DNA from: Polaromonas sp. YR568
Lineage (GTDB): Bacteria > Pseudomonadota > Gammaproteobacteria > Burkholderiales > Burkholderiaceae
Direction of reading: 5' to 3'
DNA: 16,327 nucleotides
Assembly: GCA_945871335.1 (NCBI GenBank)
Contig: CAMBWM010000022.1
Span: forward strand, 1 to 16,327
Part shown: positions 1 to 5,958 of the stretch, piece by piece
Layout of the letters: every line of letters starts with the position of its first letter
Position numbering within the stretch: the stretch's first letter is position 1
The notes under the pieces: model-generated
The model's database searches: none
The model's input: the letters and a program-made list of their open reading frames with translations, nothing else
Told to the model about the DNA's origin: nothing
Position numbers and translations under genes: made by a program

Positions 1-477
1 GATGCGCTTGCGGTGGCGCTGCTGCAGGCGCGCGGCTTCAAGCCCGAAGACTTTGCCCGCTCGCATCCGGGCGGTGCGTTGGGGCGCAAACTGCTCACAC
101 TGGTGGCCGACGTGATGCGCCATGGCGACGCAGTTCCTGCCGTCCGGCCGGACGCCAGCCTGGGCGAGTTGATGCGCGAGATGAGCGTCAAAGGTCTGGG
201 CGCTTCTGCGGTCACGGATGCGCAACATCGTGTGCTTGGCATCTTTACCGACGGGGACTTACGAAGGCTGATTGAAACCGGTGTCGATTTGCGCGCCATG
301 CAGGCAGCCGACGTGATGCACGCCAAGCCGCGCACGTTGATGACGAACGCGCTGGCGGTAGACGCAGCGGCATTGATGGAGCAGCACCGCATCACCAGCG
401 TGCTGGTCACCGACGCGGCGGGCCAACTGTGCGGCGCCCTAAACAGCAATGACTTGTTGCGCGCCAAGGTGATTTGA
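1..477 (+). CDS. kdsD: Arabinose-5-phosphate isomerase, C-terminal part (5' end outside window)
   Basis: The reading frame is open from base 1, so the gene starts upstream; 158 codons are visible. The fragment opens with the end of the SIS sugar-isomerase domain, including HPGGALGRKLL (about residues 21-31 of the fragment). Two CBS domains follow: the first at roughly 35-95 (DVMRHGDAVPAV to GIFTDGDLRRLI) and the second at roughly 99-158 (DVMHAKPRTL to NSNDLLRAKVI). This SIS-CBS-CBS order is that of KdsD/KpsF/GutQ enzymes, which interconvert ribulose 5-phosphate and arabinose 5-phosphate, the first step toward Kdo for lipopolysaccharide. Its stop codon shares one base with the kdsC start, so translational coupling is likely. 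The kdsC-lptC neighbourhood favours kdsD over the paralogues gutQ and kpsF. Confidence 0.93.
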   Translation, partial: DALAVALLQARGFKPEDFARSHPGGALGRKLLTLVADVMRHGDAVPAVRPDASLGELMREMSVKGLGASAVTDAQHRVLGIFTDGDLRRLIETGVDLRAMQAADVMHAKPRTLMTNALAVDAAALMEQHRITSVLVTDAAGQLCGALNSNDLLRAKVI

Positions 478-1088
478 TGAGTGCGACAACCACTCCCAGC
501 TTGCCGGCCCTGGTGCCCGCGATAAATTTTGCCCCCGAGCTGCTGCTGCGTGCGCAGGGCGTGAAGGTGGTTTTTTTGGACGTCGATGGCGTACTCACTG
601 ATGGTGGGATTTATTTCAGTGAACAAGCGCCCTCAGGCACCGGGCAAAAAGCGGGCGTGGGTGAATCCATCAAACGCTTCAATACCCTGGACGGCCACGG
701 CCTGAAGCTCTTGCAAAAAGCCGGTATCACGCCCGTCATCATCACCGGTCGTGACGGCGTGGTTCTGCGTGCGAGATTGCAGGCCCTGGGTATCGCGCAT
801 GCGCACTTCGGCACTGAAGACAAACGCCCGGCAGCTGAGCAAAGTCTGAAGGTGCTGGGCTGCGACTGGCATGAAGCTGCTGCTATGGGCGACGACTGGC
901 CCGACCTGCCGGTGATGCGCCGCGCCGCCTTGAGCTGCGCGCCGCCCAATGCACACGCGCAAGTGCTGGCGGTGGCCAACTATGTAACGCACGCGTCGGG
1001 CGGCCATGGCGCCGTGCGGGAACTTTGCGACCTCTTGCTGGTGGCCAGTGGCTGTTATGCAGGCCTGTTGGCCGCGTACGCCACATGA
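477..1088 (+). CDS. kdsC: 3-deoxy-D-manno-octulosonate 8-phosphate phosphatase
   Basis: This HAD-family phosphatase of 203 residues removes the phosphate from Kdo 8-phosphate. DVDGVLTDG at 35-43 carries the nucleophile Asp35 and the acid/base Asp37. Motif II is the Thr in VIITGRDG, motif III the Lys in TEDKRPA, and motif IV is GDDWPDLP; GGHGAVRELCDLLL near the C-terminus is typical of KdsC. The ATG at 477 overlaps the kdsD stop; a TTG one codon earlier is a less likely start. About 11 extra residues (51-61, APSGTGQKAGV) sit between the strand after the nucleophile and IKRFNTLDGHG, where E. coli KdsC has only a short turn. That loop belongs to the hairpin near the active site. The last codons overlap the lptC start (ATGA). 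Confidence 0.94.
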   Translation: MSATTTPSLPALVPAINFAPELLLRAQGVKVVFLDVDGVLTDGGIYFSEQAPSGTGQKAGVGESIKRFNTLDGHGLKLLQKAGITPVIITGRDGVVLRARLQALGIAHAHFGTEDKRPAAEQSLKVLGCDWHEAAAMGDDWPDLPVMRRAALSCAPPNAHAQVLAVANYVTHASGGHGAVRELCDLLLVASGCYAGLLAAYAT

Positions 1089-1777
1089 TCGCGCCAGCAA
1101 TGTCTAAGTTAGAAACCACGGCGGTACCACGCCGGCAAGGTGGTCTTGCGTTGGTTTTGCGGCTTTGGGACCGACTGACGATTTATTTGCCCCTGCTCGT
1201 CGCCGGCGTACTTGCCTTGCTGACTTACTGGCTGGTGAGCAACGCACCGCCGGCTCCCGGACCCGTGCTTGAGCGCGCCGTAAAGCACGAGGTGGACTAT
1301 TTCATGCGCCGCGCCACGGTGAAAACCTTTGACGACAAAGGCCGAATGAAGTCAGAATTGTTTGGCCTCGAAGCGCGTCATTACCCGGACACCGAAACGG
1401 TTGAAATTGATCAATTCAAAATGCGCGCCATCAATCCGCAGGGACGCATCACTACGGTCACGGCCGCGCGCGCGCTGAGCAATGACGCCGGCAATGAGAT
1501 TCAACTTTTTGGCAAAGCCCGGGTGGTTCGTGAGCCGCAGCAGAAAGCCGATGGCAGCTGGTTGCCCCGGCAGGAGTACCAAGGCGAGTTTTTGCATGTT
1601 TTTGTCGATGAAGAGCGTGTTAAATCTCACCTGCCGGTGGTGCTTACCAGCGGCAATGACAAGTTCAGCGGCGACTCATTGGTACACGATAACGTCAGTC
1701 AAGTGACAAATTTGCAGGGCCGAGTCAAGGCACGGCTGGAACCCCGGCGCAGCACGGTGCCCGCACCTGGTCGTTAA
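1085..1777 (+). CDS. lptC: LPS export system protein LptC
   Basis: This 230-residue bitopic inner-membrane protein would pass LPS from the LptBFG transporter to the periplasmic LptA bridge. One membrane segment is visible at about 31-52 (LTIYLPLLVAGVLALLTYWLV). A periplasmic LptC/OstA-like beta-jellyroll follows, with features such as YFMRRATVKTFDDKGR and LFGLEARHYPDTETVEI. The start at 1085 forms an ATGA overlap with kdsC; an in-frame ATG at 1100 is the alternative. Directly after kdsC this is the standard LPS operon order, but lptA and lptB do not follow here: a stem-loop and a convergent gene come next. Family identity is inferred from context, topology and the strand pattern, because LptC sequences are weakly conserved. 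Confidence 0.9.
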   Translation: MIAPAMSKLETTAVPRRQGGLALVLRLWDRLTIYLPLLVAGVLALLTYWLVSNAPPAPGPVLERAVKHEVDYFMRRATVKTFDDKGRMKSELFGLEARHYPDTETVEIDQFKMRAINPQGRITTVTAARALSNDAGNEIQLFGKARVVREPQQKADGSWLPRQEYQGEFLHVFVDEERVKSHLPVVLTSGNDKFSGDSLVHDNVSQVTNLQGRVKARLEPRRSTVPAPGR

Positions 1778-1790
1778 GGCGGCAAAGCAA

Positions 1791-1822
1791 AAAGGCTTCA
1801 GGACCTAAGTCATGAAGCCTTT
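1791..1822 (-). terminator. Stem-loop terminator between convergent lptC and RRM gene
   Basis: A perfect 10-bp inverted repeat, AAAGGCTTCA (1791-1800) and TGAAGCCTTT (1813-1822), encloses a 12-base loop. Read on the minus strand the stem runs into TTTTTGCTTT, a usable U-tract, so it most likely ends the RRM transcript. On the plus strand only a few U residues follow, so it would be a weak terminator for lptC, 13 bases after its stop. It may work in both directions. Confidence 0.7.
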
Positions 1823-1836
1823 GGGACGCAGCCTGT

Positions 1837-1851
1837 TCAGACGGTGTCTGA
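1837..1851 (-). other. Small stem-loop in the RRM gene 3' untranslated region
   Basis: TCAGAC and GTCTGA pair perfectly around a three-base loop. No U-tract follows on either strand, so it is not a terminator by itself. It lies between the RRM stop codon and the stronger stem-loop at 1791-1822 and could stabilise the 3' end of the mRNA. Short hairpins like this also arise by chance. Confidence 0.35.
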
Positions 1852-1887
1852 GCGTATTGGCAAGCGCTACATTAAAGTGAGCAGGGT

Positions 1888-2361
1888 TTAATAGCCGCCG
1901 CGTCCACCACCGCCACCACCGCCGCCAGAACGTCCACCACCGCCACCGCCACCACCGTAAGGGCTGCGAAAGCCGCCGTCAGAACCACCACCGCCACCGT
2001 AGCCGCCACCGCCGCCACCAGAACCGCCGCCGCCGTAGCCACCGCCGCCGCCAGAACGGCCGCCACCGCCACCGCCGCCGCCACCAAAGCCGCCACTGCG
2101 AGGAGGACGCGCCTCCATCGGGCGGGCTTCGTTCACGACAACGCTACGGCCGCCCAAAGGCTGACCGTTCATGCCGTTGATGGCCGCTTGAGCTTCTGCA
2201 TCGCTGCCCATTTCGACAAAGCCAAAGCCCTTGGAGCGACCGGTGTCGCGTTCCATCATGACTTTGGCGCTGGTGACCGAGCCAAACTGGCCAAAAGATT
2301 GTTGCAGGTCTTCGTCGCGAACCGAGTACGGCAGGTTGCCGACATAAAGTTTGTTGCCCAT
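1888..2361 (-). CDS. Glycine-rich RRM RNA-binding protein
   Basis: The product has 157 residues. An RNA recognition motif spans about 1-80, with RNP2-like KLYVGNLPY at 4-12 and RNP1-like SKGFGFVEM with its exposed aromatics. From about 88 to the end the chain is almost only Gly with scattered Tyr, Arg, Ser and Phe (RSGGGG, GGYGGGG, RGGY), an unstructured RGG/YGG-type tail. Bacterial proteins of this build are single-strand RNA binders, often cold-induced and thought to act as RNA chaperones; that role is inferred here. AGAGGAG, about 7 bases before the ATG at 2361, is a strong ribosome site. The gene is monocistronic with its own leader and terminator. The tail is coded by GGC/GGT-type repeats, so its length may vary between strains. 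Confidence 0.93.
   Translation of the reverse strand: MGNKLYVGNLPYSVRDEDLQQSFGQFGSVTSAKVMMERDTGRSKGFGFVEMGSDAEAQAAINGMNGQPLGGRSVVVNEARPMEARPPRSGGFGGGGGGGGGRSGGGGGYGGGGSGGGGGGYGGGGGSDGGFRSPYGGGGGGGGRSGGGGGGGGRGGY
1892..2100 (-). repeat. Low-complexity Gly-codon repeat (GGN tract)
   Basis: About 200 bases of near-continuous glycine codons (GGC, GGT and GGA, seen as GCC and ACC triplets on the plus strand) encode the RRM protein tail. Imperfect units such as GGYGGGG and GGRSGGGG recur. The tract is prone to slippage and recombination, and the alanine-rich open frame in another phase of the same DNA (1872-2096) is an artefact of it. Confidence 0.85.
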
Positions 2362-2615
2362 GAAAGGACTCCTCTAAAACACTAAAACAAAAGCGATGGG
2401 GTCCCGAAAGCACAACAAATCTGAACGTAACCGCTGTAGCGCGCGAAACTGACCGATCACCTCACTCATGCAAGTGGGGTCCACATGCACGCGTAGATTA
2501 TGCGATATAAGGCCCAAATAAAAGCAAATTGGCAAGCAAATCTAAGGGCTGGCGCGGCGGCGGTGAGGGTTTGTGTCAAATTAAAGACAGTTGCCGGCCG
2601 CTTGTGTGCGCAGGC
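2362..2615 (-). promoter_or_regulatory. Leader and promoter region of the RRM gene
   Basis: These 254 bases hold no credible gene. The base composition turns AT-rich around 2495-2545, where minus-strand CATAAT (2497-2502) and TTATAT (2505-2510) are possible -10 elements; no well-spaced -35 was found. Starting there, the RRM mRNA would have a leader of roughly 120-135 bases. In the leader, 2464-2482 can fold on the plus strand into CCTCACT/AGTGGGG, with one mismatch on the transcribed side, and GGGGTCC occurs twice (near 2398 and 2476). A long leader is a feature of cold-shock genes. No terminator for amtB is evident in the part next to its stop codon. Confidence 0.4.
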
Positions 2616-3818
2616 TTACCAATTGACTTCGCGGTCCGACGTGGCGCCAATCCGGTGAATAGAGAGGTCCGCCCCTTCAAACTCCTCTTCGTGGCTCAAG
2701 CGCAAGTCTGTGAATGCCCGGATCAAGCCATAGACGGCAAAACCGCTGACCAGCGCCCAGCCCACGCCCATGAGCGTGCCAATCACCTGTGCTCCCAGGC
2801 TGACGCCGCCAATGCCGCCTAGCGCCTTGAGGCCGAAAATGCCGGCGGCGATACCGCCCCAGGCGCCACACAGGCCGTGCAAGGGCCAGACGCCCAAAAC
2901 GTCGTCGATCTTCCATTTGTTTTGGGTCAGCGTGAACATCACAACAAACAAAGCGCCCGCAACACCGCCCACCACCAGCGCGCCCAGCGGATGCATCAGG
3001 TCTGAGCCGGCACACACCGCAACCAGGCCAGCCAAGGGCCCGTTGTGGACAAAGCCGGGATCGTTTTTCCCAAAAAACAAGGCAGCCAGTGTGCCGCCCA
3101 CCATGGCCATTAAGGAGTTTACGGCAACCAGTCCGGAAATTTTGTCCAGGGTTTGGGCGCTCATCACGTTAAAGCCAAACCAGCCGACCGTCAATATCCA
3201 GGCGCCCAGCGCCAGAAACGGAATGTTAGAGGGCGGATGCGCCGACACCAGCCCGTCTTTACGGTAGCGATTGCTGCGCGCGCCCAGTAAAACCACGGCC
3301 GGTAGTGCCAGCCAACCACCCATGGCGTGCACGACCACCGAGCCGGCAAAATCATGAAATTCTTCGCCGGTCAGAGCCTTGATCCAGGCCTGAACGCCGA
3401 ATTGTTGATTCCAGACGATACCCTCGAAGAAGGGGTAGATCAGCCCGACGATCACTGCCGTGGCGATCAGTTGCGGGTAAAAGCGGGCACGCTCTGCAAT
3501 GCCGCCGGAGATGATGGCCGGAATGGCCGCCGCAAAAGTCAGTAAAAAGAAAAACTTCACCAACTCGTAGCCATTTTTGGCCGCCAGCTGTTCGGCGCCT
3601 ACAAAAAAGTGGCTGCCATAGGCCACGCTGTAGCCGATGGCGAAATAGGCAACGGTAGAAACGGAGAAATCCACCAGAATTTTCACCAGCGCATTGACCT
3701 GGTTCTTTTTGCGCACCGTACCGAGCTCGAGAAATGCAAAGCCGGCGTGCATGGCCAGCACCATGATGCCGCCGAGCAAGATAAATAGTGCGTCTGATCC
3801 CTGTTTTAGTGCTTCCAC
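2616..3818 (-). CDS. amtB: Ammonium transporter, Amt family
   Basis: This polytopic inner-membrane ammonium channel has 400 residues from a GTG start. Residues that line the AmtB pore are present: Phe91/Phe95 in FLLTFAAAIP (like F103/F107), Asp156 and His164 in DFAGSVVVH (like D160/H168), Phe216 and Ser220 in GWFGFNVMS, and His314 in WPLHGLCGAWGG (like H318). The first membrane helix begins almost at once (ALFILLGGIMVL), so there is no cleavable signal peptide, unlike E. coli AmtB. The frame stays open to 3962, but GTG 3818 fits the family and is preceded by TAGGAG eight bases upstream. No glnK lies beside it, which is unusual because amtB and glnK are commonly paired. A 38-base inverted repeat lies in its leader. 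Confidence 0.94.
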   Translation of the reverse strand: MEALKQGSDALFILLGGIMVLAMHAGFAFLELGTVRKKNQVNALVKILVDFSVSTVAYFAIGYSVAYGSHFFVGAEQLAAKNGYELVKFFFLLTFAAAIPAIISGGIAERARFYPQLIATAVIVGLIYPFFEGIVWNQQFGVQAWIKALTGEEFHDFAGSVVVHAMGGWLALPAVVLLGARSNRYRKDGLVSAHPPSNIPFLALGAWILTVGWFGFNVMSAQTLDKISGLVAVNSLMAMVGGTLAALFFGKNDPGFVHNGPLAGLVAVCAGSDLMHPLGALVVGGVAGALFVVMFTLTQNKWKIDDVLGVWPLHGLCGAWGGIAAGIFGLKALGGIGGVSLGAQVIGTLMGVGWALVSGFAVYGLIRAFTDLRLSHEEEFEGADLSIHRIGATSDREVNW

Positions 3819-3847
3819 GGGGTGGGCTCCTAGAGTTTTGTTCGTTG

Positions 3848-3885
3848 TTGGTGCGTTTCGAGTGAAAACCCAGAAAGCGCACCAA
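3848..3885. promoter_or_regulatory. Inverted repeat between amtB and the GDT1-family gene
   Basis: TTGGTGCG (3848-3855) and CGCACCAA (3878-3885) are perfect complements. TTTC (3856-3859) and GAAA (3873-3876) extend the stem after one bulged base, leaving a 13-base loop. It lies 30-67 bases upstream of the amtB GTG and could be an RNA hairpin in the amtB leader or a protein-binding palindrome in the divergent promoter. The half-sites resemble NtrC half-sites but point outward, opposite to the NtrC consensus. The rest of 3819-3991 holds TACAAT (3942-3947), a possible -10 for the plus-strand gene, with no matching -35. Confidence 0.45.
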
Positions 3886-3991
3886 GATAAAGCAAGAAAT
3901 GGGCCCTTCGCGGTGCGTCCAAGAGCCCAAAGTTGTGAACCTACAATACAAAAAGTGGCCATGGAGTGTCTTCAGGGCGGAGTTTTTTACT

Positions 3992-4555
3992 TTGGAAGCA
4001 TTCTTCGTCTCAACGGGCATCGTGGCTTTGGCCGAAATCGGCGACAAGACCCAGTTGTTGGCGCTTTTGTTGGCCGCACGCTTCAAAAAACCCTGGCCCA
4101 TCGTCTTCGGCATTTTGGTGGCCACCGTTGCCAACCATGCCTTGGCCGGCGCGGTCGGAGCCTGGGTGACAACCCAGGTCAGCGCCGGGGTGTTGCGCTG
4201 GATCTTGGCGGCCTCCTTTTTAGCCATGGCCGTCTGGATGCTGGTGCCCGACAAGCTGGAAGACGACGGCGACGCTCAGCCCCCGCGTTGGGGCGTTTTT
4301 GCCACGACGGTGCTGATGTTTTTCCTGGCCGAGATGGGCGACAAGACTCAGATTGCCACCGTCATGTTGGCCGCGCGCTTTGACACTTACCTGGCGGTGG
4401 TGGCTGGAACCACTGCCGGCATGATGCTGGCCAATGCGCCGGTGGTCTGGTTTGGCGAGCGCGTCACGCGCTTGCTTCCGCTGGTGGTGGTGCACCGTGT
4501 GTCGGCATTGATTTTTGCCGTGCTGGCTGTGCTGGCGATCTGGACACCTTTTTGA
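3992..4555 (+). CDS. GDT1/UPF0016 (TMEM165) family cation exporter
   Basis: This 187-residue membrane protein has the two inverted copies of the family signature E-x-G-D-K-T: EIGDKT at 15-20 and EMGDKT at 114-119. Each lies in a hydrophobic helix, and a short acidic linker (DKLEDDGDAQ) falls between the halves. Members transport Mn2+ or Ca2+ in exchange for protons, and bacterial ones such as Vibrio MneA export manganese; the substrate here is inferred. The TTG start at 3992 gives the usual N-terminus MEAFFVSTG and has a CGGAG ribosome site nine bases upstream. An in-frame ATG at 3899 would add a hydrophilic extension unlike the family. No yybP-ykoY manganese riboswitch signature was seen upstream. 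Confidence 0.9.
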   Translation: MEAFFVSTGIVALAEIGDKTQLLALLLAARFKKPWPIVFGILVATVANHALAGAVGAWVTTQVSAGVLRWILAASFLAMAVWMLVPDKLEDDGDAQPPRWGVFATTVLMFFLAEMGDKTQIATVMLAARFDTYLAVVAGTTAGMMLANAPVVWFGERVTRLLPLVVVHRVSALIFAVLAVLAIWTPF

Positions 4556-4593
4556 TGCGCAGCCAAGCTCGGAGGTCACTCAAACAGGGGCGA

Positions 4594-4599
4594 TATACT
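4594..4599 (+). promoter_or_regulatory. Candidate -10 element for the metX transcript
   Basis: TATACT would place the transcript start near 4605-4607, exactly where the first strand of the riboswitch helix begins. No good -35 hexamer lies 16-18 bases upstream, so an activator may be needed, or the call may be wrong. Confidence 0.4.
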
Positions 4600-4604
4600 G
4601 CAAC

Positions 4605-4662
4605 ACAGCGCCGATTTGCACAGCTTGCGGGCGCTTAAAAAGTACTGCTAAAGACGATGCCC
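4605..4662 (+). ncRNA. Candidate SAM-II riboswitch aptamer upstream of metX
   Basis: Helix P1 pairs AGCGCC (4607-4612) with GGCGCU (4630-4635). The loop begins with GAUUU (4613-4617) and contains CUUGC (4624-4628). After P1 comes an A-rich linker, then GCUAAAG (4647-4653). These conserved blocks and their order match the SAM-II (metA motif) aptamer as I recall it. A pseudoknot can be drawn: UGC (4626-4628) with GUA (4642-4644), and AGC (4622-4624) with GCU (4647-4649). SAM-II RNAs bind S-adenosylmethionine and repress methionine genes; they are best known from Alphaproteobacteria. The position just before metX and an intrinsic terminator supports the call. SAM-V has a similar core and is the main alternative. 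Confidence 0.75.
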
Positions 4663-4665
4663 ATG

Positions 4666-4707
4666 AACCCGGAATCGCTTTAGCGAGGCCGGGTTTTTGT
4701 TTTTTTT
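4666..4707 (+). terminator. Intrinsic terminator (expression platform) before metX
   Basis: AACCCGG (4666-4672) pairs with CCGGGTT (4689-4695), and an inner TCGC/GCGA helix (4675-4678 with 4683-4686) closes on a TTTA loop. A T-rich run (4694-4707, one G) follows. It lies between the aptamer and the metX ribosome site, so it would stop transcription before metX. UUGCGGG (4625-4631), inside the aptamer, can pair with CCCGGAA (4668-4674) at six of seven positions. That gives an antiterminator excluded when the aptamer folds around SAM. Confidence 0.85.
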
Positions 4708-5454
4708 GCAGGTGATTTTTTGACCCTCGTCGCCACACCGCTGAGCATGCATTTCGAAGCCGCGTTGCCCCTGCGAAGCGGCGCTTCGGTTCGTGCTTAC
4801 GACCTGAGCTATGAAACTTACGGCACGCTCAACGCCGGTAAATCGAACGCCGTGCTGGTCTGCCATGCGCTCAATGCATCCCACCATGTAGCCGGCGTTT
4901 ACCTTGACGACGCCGGCGCAGTGAAACCCAAGTCCGAAGGCTGGTGGAGCACGATGATCGGCCCTGGCAAGCCGGTCGATACCGACCGTTTCTTTGTGAT
5001 CGGCGTGAATAATTTGGGCTCTTGCTTCGGCTCAACAGGACCGATGCAGATCAACCCGGACACGCAGCAAATTTATGGTGCCGATTTTCCGGTGGTCACC
5101 GTAGAAGACTGGGTCGATGCGCAGGCAAGGTTGCTGGACGCCATGGGCATTGAGACCCTGGCCGCCGTGATGGGCGGCAGCCTGGGCGGTATGCAGGCCC
5201 TGGCCTGGACGCTGCAATACCCTGACCGGGTGCGGCACGCGGTGGTGGTCGCCAGCGCGCCCAACCTGAACGCCGAAAACATCGCTTTCAACGAAGTTGC
5301 GCGCCGCGCTATCACCACCGACCCCGACTTCCACGGCGGCCACTTTTACCGCCACGGCGTACTGCCAAAGCGCGGCCTGCGCATTGCCCGCATGATCGGC
5401 CACATCACCTACTTGAGTGACGATGTGATGAACGAAAAATTCGGCAGGGAACTA

Positions 5455-5568
5455 GCCCCCACGCTTGTCGCTTCGCGTACTGCGCTGCCCCCCGAGGGGG
5501 CGCTGCGCCTGCAGACCGGCGAAGCCGGTTCCGCGGCCCCTGCTGGTGGAGAAAACTCCTCTGCACGG
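5455..5568 (+). repeat. In-frame dispersed-repeat insertion in metX (copy A)
   Basis: The 40-bp core at 5462-5501 is 39/40 identical to the reverse complement of 14669-14708. It contains a perfect hairpin, GCCCCC-cga-GGGGGC (5487-5501). A second perfect hairpin, ACCGGC-gaa-GCCGGT (5515-5529), lies just downstream and is specific to this copy. The core is read as [13 protein letters not shown]. The outer limits are set from where MetX-like sequence stops (FGREL) and resumes ([11 protein letters not shown]), so they are approximate to a few codons. Confidence 0.8.
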
Positions 5569-5724
5569 GCTTATTTGTATTCGACGCAGGACGTTGAGTT
5601 CCAGATTGAAAGTTACTTGCGCTACCAGGGCGATAAGTTCAGCGAATACTTTGACGCCAATACTTACTTGCTGATCACACGGGCGCTGGATTACTTTGAT
5701 CCGGCCGGCGCCTAGGGGGGCAAC

Positions 5725-5958
5725 TTGAGCCAGGCCTTGGCCAAGGCCAGTGCCAAGTTTTTACTGGTTAGCTTCACGACTGACTGGCGTTTTGCGCCGG
5801 CGCGCAGCCGCGAGATTGTCAAGGCCTTGCTCGACAACCAGCGCGACGTGAGCTACGCCGAGATTGATGCGCCACACGGCCATGACGCCTTTTTGCTCGA
5901 GGATACGCGCTACCTGAGTGTGGTGCGCGCCTACTTCAACAGCAAGGTGGCCGCATGA
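5725..5958 (+). CDS. MetX C-terminal fragment, possible reinitiation product
   Basis: If the amber stop is real, a TTG at 5725 could restart translation nine bases downstream in the same frame. AGGGGGG (5714-5720), which begins inside the stop codon, makes a Shine-Dalgarno-like site four bases before it. The 77-residue product would carry the catalytic Asp and His strands of MetX ([16 protein letters not shown]). Whether two chains could assemble into an active enzyme is unknown. It may equally be dead sequence or the normal C-terminus of an intact gene misread at one base. Its stop overlaps the metW start (ATGA), so translation of this part may matter for metW expression. Confidence 0.35.
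   Translation: MSQALAKASAKFLLVSFTTDWRFAPARSREIVKALLDNQRDVSYAEIDAPHGHDAFLLEDTRYLSVVRAYFNSKVAA

Larger units (their letters stand above)
4720..5958 (+). pseudogene. metX: Homoserine O-acyltransferase with in-frame amber stop at 5713-5715
   Basis: This alpha/beta-hydrolase-fold enzyme acylates homoserine, the first committed step to methionine. MetX proteins paired with MetW are often succinyltransferases. The first 331 codons include [23 protein letters not shown] and the nucleophile Ser154 in GGSLGG. TAG (5713-5715) follows DYFDPAGA, and the same frame then continues to 5958 with the catalytic Asp (TTDWRF, position 355) and His (PHGHDAFL, position 388). It is therefore a nonsense change, not a frameshift. 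Read through, the protein is 412 residues, about family length plus an insertion of about 38 residues at 246-283, which holds a dispersed repeat. The TTG start has AGGTGA four bases upstream; ATG 4747 is the alternative. A real stop would leave an inactive enzyme unless it is suppressed or the second part is translated separately. A sequencing error is possible. Confidence 0.9.

Noticed and set aside
1872..2096. Alanine/valine-rich protein on the minus strand
   Set aside because: It is a shifted reading of the glycine-codon tract of the RRM gene, with no ribosome site or domain.
2529..2822. Plus-strand open frame across the amtB 3' end
   Set aside because: It is mostly antisense to amtB, has no ribosome site and no recognisable protein features.
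3848..3885. NtrC enhancer site for amtB
   Set aside because: The arms are arranged GGTGC...GCACC with a 22-base gap, the reverse of the NtrC consensus orientation, and no convincing sigma-54 promoter was seen.
3819..3991. yybP-ykoY manganese riboswitch before the GDT1-family exporter
   Set aside because: Such exporters often have this riboswitch, but the conserved GGGGAGUA-type block and paired loops are not found in this short region.
5700..5730. Frameshift as the cause of the split metX
   Set aside because: 5725 is in the same frame as 4720 (1005 bases apart), and conserved MetX sequence resumes in that frame straight after TAG, so a single substitution explains the split and an indel does not.
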